Positions 1 through 4,672 of a DNA stretch of 6,504 nucleotides are shown piece by piece. Location: NCBI GenBank assembly GCA_005877345.1, contig VBPR01000172.1, positions 1 through 6,504 of the forward strand, written 5' to 3'. Below the pieces are notes generated by a model. That model did no database searches, had not been told where the DNA came from, and worked only from the letters and a program-made list of their open reading frames with translations. Position 1 is the stretch's first letter. Every line of letters starts with the position of its first letter. A program made the translations under genes and the position numbers. Source of the DNA: Nitrososphaerota archaeon. Lineage in GTDB: Archaea > Thermoproteota > Nitrososphaeria > Nitrososphaerales > Nitrososphaeraceae.

Positions 1-46
1 ATTTTTGCACAGACTTGATCTTTATCAATATTAAACTAAATACGCG

Positions 47-688
47 TCATCTAAACACAGATAACGTAAAATTAATACCATAGTAAAAAAGAGGAATTGT
101 TAATAGTAGAATTATAAAATTGTGATAGTATGACTGTATAACTTTGATGCCTCTCGATGCAAAATATGAAGATAACCCAAGCCATGCATAATCCATCCAT
201 ACATGTACGAAAAAAAGAAAGGCTATTCCAAATGGGTATCCTAACAATTCTATTGAATCAGATATTAATTTAATCCCCACAGAAATCCACCAAAGAAAGA
301 AAAATGGGTTAACGCATGTGAATAAGATTCCAGCAAGAATCGGCTTTTGAATCCGAGACGACTTGACAATATAATTACTGTTATTATTTTTGGAGACAGT
401 CTTTACCACATAAATGATACCAAAAGCAATAAGACTTATTCCCCCAATAAAACTAATAAATTTGAAAGCACCAGAAGTAACATTCGGAGAAGAAAGTACT
501 ATCAATGGGATAGAATATAGGATGATGACAGGAAGCTCTACTATTGAGTGACCAATTGCTATCTTTATTCCGGACCAAAATCCGCCATTTTTGCTTAAAA
601 CTAAATTTGCAAAAAAAAGTGGACCTGGAGAAATCACACCAGATACTGAAACAAATATGATTTGCAGCCCCATGTCAAACAATGTCAT
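47..688 (-). CDS. LysE/RhtB-family membrane exporter
   Basis: A 213-residue polytopic membrane protein of the LysE translocator superfamily, whose members export amino acids or similar small metabolites across the cytoplasmic membrane. The family's N-terminal signature is visible: a hydrophobic helix leading into SPGP (residues 20-23), then a glycine-rich stretch with GH at 46-47 and E51. A second conserved piece, NPFFFLWW (127-134), lies in the fourth helix. I count six hydrophobic segments, near residues 8-28, 43-67, 73-95, 117-138, 151-172 and 188-208, the usual LysE layout. A polar linker with SKNNNSN (99-105) splits the two halves. Length is normal for the family. The ATG lies 18 bp after the stop of the SDR gene, and a GGTGA element overlapping that stop could serve as a distant ribosome site, so co-transcription is likely. 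The substrate cannot be predicted. Confidence 0.88.
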   Translation of the reverse strand: MTLFDMGLQIIFVSVSGVISPGPLFFANLVLSKNGGFWSGIKIAIGHSIVELPVIILYSIPLIVLSSPNVTSGAFKFISFIGGISLIAFGIIYVVKTVSKNNNSNYIVKSSRIQKPILAGILFTCVNPFFFLWWISVGIKLISDSIELLGYPFGIAFLFFVHVWMDYAWLGLSSYFASRGIKVIQSYYHNFIILLLTIPLFYYGINFTLSVFR

Positions 689-706
689 ACTAGAGCCACT
701 ATCCCT

Positions 707-1507
707 TCACCATTGAATAAGTTTCTTGTGTCTGAAGAAGCCGCCGGTGGGTCCCTTTGCATCAACCAAAGCAAAGTGAACTATATCTTTGGCCGCTGCT
801 TGGGGACTTATGGGAGCCATACCACCTCCCATGTCTGTTCGGACCCATCCAGGACATACCGCATTTACCTTAATGTTCCCGTCTCTTAGCTCATTAGCCA
901 TAATCAATGTAAGGGCATTAAGTGAAGCCTTCGAAATTCTATAAGCAGCTACATACCCACCCATCTCACTCATTGCGCCGTATCCAGATGAGACGTTTAC
1001 TATCCGACCATATCCGTTTTGCCTCATTATAGGTACAAAAGTTCTACACATATGGAATGCACCATAAAAGTTAACAGCTAATGTATCGTGCATAATGTTT
1101 TCATCTACATCAAATACGCTTACTCCTTCGTCCAGATAGACTCCGGCATTATTAATTAGGATATCAACCCTTCCATAAATCTTTAGAATCCAATCCCGAA
1201 AACTTGAAATATCTTTACTATCAGTGACGTCGAGTCTACGAAATACAACATTGTCGTGATGATGATGTAGTTTAGCTGCAGCTCGCCGACCTTCTTGTTC
1301 ATTCCTACTAGTGAGAACGACATTGCAACCAACCCTAGATAGATCCTTACATATTTCGTATCCAATCCCACGATTTCCACCTGTTACAATTGCTACACGT
1401 CTACCTGGGTTCAAGCTTGGGTTAATTATTTTCCTAGCAGGATTAATATTGTTTATGAGATATGGTTCTTTCAGAAGAGATATTTGTGAGCTTAAACGCA
1501 CTGGCAA
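707..1507 (-). CDS. SDR-family NAD(P)-dependent oxidoreductase
   Basis: A 266-residue classical short-chain dehydrogenase/reductase, a soluble Rossmann-fold enzyme reducing carbonyls or oxidising alcohols with NAD(P)(H). Visible motifs are the cofactor loop TGGNRGIG (42-49), SRNE (67-70, where R68 suggests NADP preference), LDVTD (92-96), NNAG (119-122), a catalytic serine at 173 or 174, the YxxxK pair Y189/K193, and PGWVRTDMGG (219-228). The PGWVRTDMGG segment and the FFRHKKLIQW ending resemble the carbonyl-reductase (CBR1-like) subgroup. The frame opens at a TTG (1505-1507). No ATG lies before residue 138 and an in-frame stop sits just upstream. The first 36 residues precede strand beta-1, longer than usual, so a later TTG at residue 32 is a credible alternative start. 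Residues 81-84 are four histidines in a row. The LysE exporter follows 18 bp downstream, suggesting a two-gene unit. Substrate unknown. Confidence 0.9.
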   Translation of the reverse strand: MPVRLSSQISLLKEPYLINNINPARKIINPSLNPGRRVAIVTGGNRGIGYEICKDLSRVGCNVVLTSRNEQEGRRAAAKLHHHHDNVVFRRLDVTDSKDISSFRDWILKIYGRVDILINNAGVYLDEGVSVFDVDENIMHDTLAVNFYGAFHMCRTFVPIMRQNGYGRIVNVSSGYGAMSEMGGYVAAYRISKASLNALTLIMANELRDGNIKVNAVCPGWVRTDMGGGMAPISPQAAAKDIVHFALVDAKGPTGGFFRHKKLIQW

Positions 1508-1553
1508 GTAAAGGTGCCAAATCTACAGTTGAAGGTACTTAGAGCCTGTTTGT

Positions 1554-1580
1554 AAAAAAGTGCAATGATCTAGAATCTAG
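1554..1580 (-). terminator. Possible terminator or operator between genes
   Basis: Between the 131-residue gene and the SDR gene there is an 11-bp perfect palindrome, CTAGAATCTAG (1570-1580). On the minus strand it is followed about ten bases later by a run of six T (1554-1559). Oligo-T tracts end transcription in archaea, so this could be a terminator for the upstream gene. The T-rich stretch with TTTTTTACA could equally act as a promoter element for the SDR gene. The palindrome has only one base at its centre and cannot fold into a stable hairpin, so an operator role is just as possible. Confidence 0.25.
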
Positions 1581-1586
1581 GTTATA

Positions 1587-1982
1587 TTACCTTGCCAGTA
1601 TTGAATCAAGTCTAGTCTTTTTAATCTTCTTGTGTCTCTGATTCCAATGTCTTACAAAATCTGAAATCAGAGGTTCAAAATCACTGTAAGATTTCTTTTC
1701 TCTAGCGGTTTTGCTAAATTTCTGTCCATATCTAATACATGTCCAACAGCCAACAATAGGAATCAAAGGGGCCACATAATATCCAGTCTGTTTGCCTGTA
1801 AATCCCCAAGCTTCTCCTACTGCACAATATTTAGAATCCTTAACTAAAGTCATGCGATCTATTTCATCTATGCCATTTCTCAATTTTTTAGACCAGATAG
1901 GACAAATTTCTTCAAATGATAGCTCAGATTCTAAAGGCTGAGACTCAGTTTGAGTTCTTTTGAGAAACTCTAGCTTTACCAT
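1587..1982 (-). CDS. Conserved-looking hypothetical protein with CxxC
   Basis: A 131-residue soluble protein with no signal peptide or membrane helix, which I do not assign to a named family. It has four cysteines, C27, C53 and the pair C79/C82 (GCWTC), plus H112 and H116 in the basic C-terminal helix (FVRHWNQRHKKIKKTR). This arrangement could bind a metal such as zinc. The centre KYCAVGEAWGF (51-61) looks like a conserved core. The N-terminal 20 residues are polar and probably disordered. The ATG is supported by a TATA-like box 37-44 bp upstream and a small palindrome right before it. It ends 80 bp before the SDR start on the same strand. I saw no frameshift. Base use matches the neighbouring genes. 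Function unknown; thaumarchaeal restriction is a guess. Confidence 0.7.
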   Translation of the reverse strand: MVKLEFLKRTQTESQPLESELSFEEICPIWSKKLRNGIDEIDRMTLVKDSKYCAVGEAWGFTGKQTGYYVAPLIPIVGCWTCIRYGQKFSKTAREKKSYSDFEPLISDFVRHWNQRHKKIKKTRLDSILAR

Positions 1983-1996
1983 GTGTATTTATACAC
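1983..1996. promoter_or_regulatory. Palindrome directly upstream of the 131-aa gene
   Basis: Perfect 6-bp arms GTGTAT and ATACAC separated by TT lie immediately before the start codon of the 131-residue gene. With transcription expected to begin near 1996, the site would fall at the start of the transcript. It could be an operator for an autoregulator or a very small 5' hairpin. AT-rich palindromes of this length also arise by chance. Confidence 0.35.
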
Positions 1997-2018
1997 AAAC
2001 TTATCTATAACCTTAACC

Positions 2019-2026
2019 ATATAAAA
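2019..2026 (-). promoter_or_regulatory. TATA-like box for the 131-aa gene
   Basis: On the minus strand the sequence reads TTTTATAT, centred about 40 bp before the ATG at 1982. Archaeal TATA boxes sit about 26 bp before the transcription start, which would put the start near 1996 and leave a leader of roughly 14 bases. No Shine-Dalgarno match is seen in that leader. Assigned by spacing and composition only. Confidence 0.4.
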
Positions 2027-2103
2027 TTCTCATCTTAAGCGGCTTTACAAAATTTTTACGTCATGCGTACGAAATAAAGATTTGTTTTTGAATTATTTTA
2101 ATC

Positions 2104-2142
2104 AAACCCCACGCATTTTTGTACTAAAAAATGGATGGGTTT
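2104..2142. repeat. 39-bp imperfect inverted repeat
   Basis: Outer arms AAACCC (2104-2109) and GGGTTT (2137-2142) enclose inner arms CATTTTT (2114-2120) and AAAAATG (2127-2133), with a six-base loop and a small asymmetric internal loop. It lies upstream of the 131-residue gene's promoter, with no gene immediately on its other side. It could be an old terminator, a mobile-element tip or a binding site. The outer GC-containing arms make chance less likely than for the inner A/T arms. Confidence 0.4.
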
Positions 2143-2152
2143 TAATTTCTAT

Positions 2153-2203
2153 TATACTGATAAGTAGACTCCGACACTATACTGATAAGTAGACTCCGAC
2201 ACT
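2153..2203. repeat. 25-bp tandem duplication (two copies)
   Basis: Two identical adjacent 25-bp copies, 2154-2178 and 2179-2203, with one further matching base on the left. On the minus strand each copy begins with TGTCGGAGTC. Twenty-five is not a multiple of three, so this is not coding. Adjacent near-terminal repeats that begin TGTCGG recall the multiple end repeats of IS21-family elements, but no transposase or opposite end is present. Simple replication slippage is the default explanation. Confidence 0.85.
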
Positions 2204-2338
2204 TTACAAAACTTGCGTAAGTCGACTGTTTGGAGACAAGATTTCAGTAAAACTGAACATAAGAAGTAAGCATTAGGACCTTATGGTGCTAACGCAGTAG
2301 ACGCACAAATAAAACTGCAAGATAAAATTTATGAAAGA

Positions 2339-2458
2339 GCGGTCTTATAATTGAAAAAGCGGTCTTATAATTGAAAAAGCGCTCTGCGGTCTTATAATTG
2401 AAAAAGCGGTCTTATAATTGAAAAAGCGCTCTGCGGTCTTATAATTGAAAAAGCGGTC
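2339..2458. repeat. Nested tandem array, 20-bp units in a 47-bp period
   Basis: Five identical 20-bp units with the core CTTATAATTG start at 2339, 2359, 2386, 2406 and 2433, and a 6-base piece of a sixth starts at 2453. After each pair of units there is a 7-base spacer GCGCTCT (2379-2385 and 2426-2432). The whole is therefore a 47-bp higher-order repeat present about 2.5 times. Each unit holds an A5 tract and the palindromic TATAAT/AATT core, so the DNA may be curved. There is no divergence between copies, which indicates recent expansion or homogenisation. The units directly abut or are split by a fixed 7-mer, so this is not a CRISPR array. Confidence 0.95.
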
Positions 2459-2643
2459 AATCATGGAATAACCTGGTGAATTAGAACTAATACTAATTCC
2501 TTATTGACATGGAATATTTATTGATATTTACGGAAACTAACGCGCAACACGATACTTGAGTGGAATAAACTGCTTGGCCTATTTTGAAAGTCTTATACTT
2601 AACTAGATGGTGTTGTCACACTAGTAATATGTAAGATTACTGG

Positions 2644-2819
2644 ACATGCAAAAGTCCGTATACTTTTTACAGAATTCTACCATTACTCCCCTAAATGGTG
2701 AAGATCCTTTGTTTAGCTGTCACATTGACATTGTGTTACTACACCACATGCAAAAGTCCGTGTACCTTTTACAGAATTCTACCATTACTCCCCTAAATGG
2801 TGAAGATCCTTTGTTTAGC
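2644..2819. repeat. 74-bp direct duplication, 28-bp spacer
   Basis: Copies at 2644-2717 and 2746-2819 differ at two positions only. Each contains the inverted repeat ACCATT/AATGGT around a nine-base loop, so each copy could form a small hairpin. The period of 102 bp is a multiple of three, so reading frames run through both copies on each strand. One plus-strand frame (2646-2843, 65 codons) and one minus-strand frame (49 codons ending within the spacer) are open. Neither gives a protein I recognise and no ribosome site or promoter is convincing. Could be a duplicated fragment of a lost gene or of a small mobile element. Confidence 0.9.
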
Positions 2820-3229
2820 CCTTTAAGATTGACAAGATCATAAACTGAGGATGAAATCATTATGAAAATAGTAAATACTCAACATACTCGAAGACCATGA
2901 TTATCAGAAATTTTGAAAATCAAGCTTCATCAAATACTGGAAACACAACTCTGATACCTACCGTTAATGAATGAAAGGTGACAACCTAGGAAAAATGAGA
3001 GGATTTATGATACGATGGTACTAAAGCAACAAGTGTAGCTCGGTAAAAAAACTTTCATACTGTATAAAACGGGCCGATAAAGCACATATATTTTCTCAAC
3101 TATCCTTGCTTGAACTGCATTTATCCTTCTCTTCAAGTCATTCGAGTAACAATATTGCTAGTCATATCAAATTAAAGGCTATAATGCAAACACGTGTGCT
3201 TATGCCTTCTTTTGAAACTCCTAATAGAC
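2820..3229. other. Gene-free stretch
   Basis: About 410 bp in which I see no credible gene, RNA or long repeat. Open frames here are 25 codons or shorter and lack promoter context. There is an 8-bp palindrome ACACGTGT within 3190-3200. Composition is AT-rich, like the flanking spacer. Confidence 0.5.
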
Positions 3230-3502
3230 TTAACTGTTATTCTTTCCTCCAAAGCTCTCTTGTCTCTTCAACATTTTCACAATAAAATGTACCTCCTCAC
3301 TAGAACCAGCTAGTCGAGCTACCTTAATGACATCTCTAATATCCCTTGAACCAAGTTCATTCCAAACCTTTTGAGCAATGAGTCTTGCTAGCCGTTCATC
3401 AACACTCTCCTTTGGAAGTCGAGCCAAAACTATTTCTGTGAATTCTTTAAAGGTATATTCGGGAATCTCCAATACCGCGAATCTTGATAAGAGAGGTTGA
3501 AG
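3230..3502 (-). pseudogene. 3' fragment of a AAA+ ATPase gene
   Basis: The frame is open for 90 codons from an in-frame TAG (3503-3505) to a TAA (3230-3232), without a normal start. A TTG at 3470-3472 is the first possible one. It begins LLSRF, matching the arginine-finger (SRF) region of AAA+ ATPases, followed by the lid domain: IPEYTFKEFTEIVLARL, then VWNELGSRDIRDVIKVARLA with a sensor-2-like arginine, and a polar tail. Walker A, Walker B and sensor 1 are absent here and upstream, so ATP binding and hydrolysis are lost. The retained part is still well formed, so truncation is recent or the fragment is kept. The full-length parent would be a roughly 300-residue or longer ATPase of a type common in Thaumarchaeota. 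Expression as an 80-residue helical protein from the TTG is conceivable but unsupported. Confidence 0.6.
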
Positions 3503-3565
3503 CTAAGAAAAAGAAGGCTTTAGAGACAGCATTGGGATAGAGTTGCAATAGGGTCGGAAAATCTC

Positions 3566-3590
3566 TATAAAGCAAACGAAGATATAAAAA
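3566..3590 (+). promoter_or_regulatory. TATA-like boxes for the zinc microprotein gene
   Basis: Two TATA-like elements, TATAAAG starting at 3566 and TATAAAAA at 3583-3590, precede the ATG at 3612. The distal one would give a leader of about 17 bases and the proximal one a leaderless message. Both fit archaeal spacing. An AGAAGGA sits at 3604-3610 but is too close to the ATG to work as a normal Shine-Dalgarno site, which favours leaderless initiation. Confidence 0.4.
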
Positions 3591-3611
3591 TTATTTGTTA
3601 TCTAGAAGGAC

Positions 3612-3734
3612 ATGACAGAACAAAATGACTTGTGCATTTGTGGGCATGCCCGAGTTCAACATCAACATTTGTTGGGTACAAAAATCAGATATCCATGCTT
3701 AAAATGTGTCTGTCCTACTTTCAGAAACAGATAG
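3612..3734 (+). CDS. 40-aa putative zinc-binding microprotein
   Basis: A 40-residue protein that starts at ATG 3612 and ends at TAG 3732. It begins MTEQNDLCICGH and carries C8, C10, H12, H17, H19, C29, C32 and C34, the last three in CLKCVC. The pattern CxCGH...HxH...CxxCxC followed by an aromatic (F37) resembles small archaeal and actinobacterial proteins that hold one zinc with a CxCGH knuckle and a CxxCxC knuckle. Such proteins are usually 40-60 residues and of unknown role, perhaps in nucleic-acid or protein binding. A TATA-like element lies upstream. It is the only apparently intact gene in the 2.7-kb decayed interval. Longer open frames overlapping it, including 3632-3850, lack such ordered motifs and are shadows. 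The dense, correctly spaced Cys/His set in so short a frame is unlikely by chance, but expression is unproven. Confidence 0.62.
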   Translation: MTEQNDLCICGHARVQHQHLLGTKIRYPCLKCVCPTFRNR

Positions 3735-4056
3735 TTTGGTTATATATCAAAACTGGCGAGAGAACTGCAAGGGAGGAACTCATTCGATATTTGAATCCGA
3801 TAAATTGCAGTGAACCAAGGATTCTGGACTCTATTATATCAAGTTTGTAATGAAAAATTGACTTATCCAAGAGATAACTTTGGTAGGGTAAATTATTATA
3901 TTGTTAATCTGAAGATGGTTAACACTTTTCGCCAATTGTTCAGGGGCCGATGGGATTCTCTGCATTCGTATCCAGTCTCACCGGCACTTGGCAAATTTAT
4001 TTAAATTTTATTGCCAATGAATGAATGACGTAGGTTCTGAGATCACCATACGTTCG

Positions 4057-4106
4057 CTGGTGGGATTATTTTCGTCCGTTATCGCGTACGGCTCTAATCC
4101 CGCCAG
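4057..4106. repeat. 12-bp inverted repeat with nested stem
   Basis: CTGGTGGGATTA (4057-4068) pairs with TAATCCCGCCAG (4095-4106) over 12 positions, eleven Watson-Crick and one G-T. The 26-base loop contains a second stem, CCGT (4076-4079) with ACGG (4088-4091). As RNA this would be a strong two-tier hairpin; the G-T position reads as a G-U wobble in only one of the two strands. It is not followed by a T run, so it is not an obvious terminator. It may be a structured RNA element, a protein-binding site, or paired tips of a tiny mobile element. Confidence 0.6.
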
Positions 4107-4186
4107 TCGTTAACTTATTCTTAAACTATGTTGACAAATGATAAATTACTACGGTTCAGTTCAGTCGAGAAAGGGGTCTCACAACT

Positions 4187-4225
4187 GGTGGGGGACGTCT
4201 TTACAAGTCAAGTCGTCGCTCCACC
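4187..4225. repeat. Interrupted hairpin GGTGG...CCACC
   Basis: GGTGG (4187-4191) pairs with CCACC (4221-4225), then GACG (4194-4197) pairs with CGTC (4214-4217), separated by a 2/3-base internal loop and closed by a 16-base loop. It lies about 80 bp after the stronger hairpin at 4057-4106, in the same GC-richer patch. Could belong to the same structured element. Weaker support than its neighbour. Confidence 0.4.
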
Positions 4226-4287
4226 CGTTTAAACTAAAATAAAATTTAATGATTATTTAGGTAAACTTATCAAAGTGTTTTTCACAA

Positions 4288-4303
4288 TACCGGTCGACCG
4301 GTA
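4288..4303. repeat. Perfect 16-bp palindrome
   Basis: TACCGGTCGACCGGTA reads the same on both strands, with no central spacer. It is mostly G and C in AT-rich DNA. No intact gene starts near it: the nearest are the zinc gene ending at 3734 and PolX starting at 4673. The symmetry suits a site bound by a dimeric protein, such as a repressor operator or a recombination or cleavage site. A further TAATCCC word overlaps its right edge. Confidence 0.9.
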
Positions 4304-4570
4304 ATCCCATCCAGATCTTAATGAGGACTGTAAAATAATAATGTCAAACGAAAAACAAATAATTAACTACAGTTAGGCATAGGTTCTACTTTTCCTTTTT
4401 ACCAGGATTCTCTGACGCGTTTATGTCTACAAATTTCATACTTTAACTTAAAATTGTCCGTACTCATGTTGCATACAGTAAATTTTTGTCCATCTTGTAC
4501 GGCCATATTTGGAAATGCGAATGTGTAAGAAACCTTATCAGAGCCATTTGTCGTTGGATTGTCTGGACTG

Positions 4571-4576
4571 TATAAC
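4571..4576 (+). promoter_or_regulatory. Possible TATA box for polX
   Basis: The plus strand reads TATAAC here within CTGTATAACTT. Transcription would begin near 4600 and give a leader of about 70 bases containing part of the 21-bp repeat. A second TTTTACA at 4661-4667 would fit a shorter transcript only if translation began at the later TTG (4715). Assigned by similarity and spacing alone. Confidence 0.25.
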
Positions 4577-4578
4577 TT

Positions 4579-4621
4579 AACCTTTGTCTGATCACCGACA
4601 ACCTTTGTCTGATCACCGACA
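4579..4621. repeat. 21-bp tandem duplication, in frame
   Basis: Two exact adjacent 21-bp copies, 4579-4599 and 4600-4620, plus one matching base. Because 21 is seven codons, the duplication keeps the minus-strand frame of the secreted-protein remnant and repeats the peptide VGDQTKV. It also lies in the presumed 5' leader of polX on the plus strand. Confidence 0.85.
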
Positions 4622-4672
4622 TTAGCAAGATGTAGTAAAGCATGGAAGTCAAGAAAAGAGTTTTACAGTTTG

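Larger units (their letters stand above)
3735..4398. other. Gene-free stretch with palindromes
   Basis: About 660 bp without a gene I can defend. Open frames such as 3810-4004 (64 codons) have no recognisable motif. The part from about 4020 to 4230 is visibly richer in G and C than the rest of the spacer and carries two hairpin-forming inverted repeats. A perfect 16-bp palindrome follows at 4288-4303. Short frames in the GC-richer part look weakly protein-like on both strands and could be decayed coding DNA. Confidence 0.45.
4399..4662 (-). pseudogene. Remnant of a small secreted thaumarchaeal-type protein
   Basis: The frame runs 87 codons from an in-frame TAA (4663-4665) to a TAA at 4399-4401 with no ATG, GTG or TTG before or in its first part. 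The middle is protein-like: KLYSPDNP, then NGSDKVSYTFAFPNMAV, DGQKFTVCN, and NFKLKYEIC, with two cysteines. This style, beta-rich and polar with paired Cys, fits small exported proteins seen in soil Thaumarchaeota, though I cannot name the family. Seven codons, VGDQTKV, are exactly duplicated by the 21-bp tandem repeat at 4579-4620. After EIC the frame degrades; the +1 frame continues VDINASENPGKKEK to a TAG at 4386-4388, hinting at a frameshift near the end. The start and any signal peptide are missing. Most likely a truncated gene whose 5' end was lost at the boundary with polX. Confidence 0.5.

Noticed and set aside
1183..1511. Frames opposite or shifted within the SDR gene
   Set aside because: They are shadows of the SDR coding sequence, which has full motif support.
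2339..2458. CRISPR array
   Set aside because: Units abut directly or are split by an invariant 7-mer; there are no unique 30-40 bp spacers and no cas genes.
2386..2464. Minus-strand repeat peptide frame through the tandem array
   Set aside because: Any frame through a stop-poor perfect repeat stays open; the peptide has no start context and no upstream promoter.
2646..2843. 65-codon plus-strand gene
   Set aside because: Its open length comes from the 74-bp duplication; no promoter, ribosome site or recognisable protein. Kept as a finding, not as a gene.
3632..4004. Two overlapping plus-strand frames of 72 and 64 codons
   Set aside because: The first overlaps the zinc microprotein in another frame; neither shows motifs or conserved-looking composition.
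4020..4230. tRNA or C/D-box sRNA
   Set aside because: No cloverleaf, T-arm GTTCRA consensus or properly spaced C and D boxes could be found by eye.
4466..4528. Short plus-strand frame with a CPSC zinc-ribbon-like start
   Set aside because: Only 20 codons, and it is antisense to the much longer protein-like secreted-protein remnant, which explains its codon-like look.
2153..4621. A complete IS21-type element bounded by the 25-bp and 21-bp tandem repeats
   Set aside because: Both repeats end in CCGACA in the same orientation, differ in sequence, and enclose no transposase; the 21-bp repeat is explained by an in-frame duplication.
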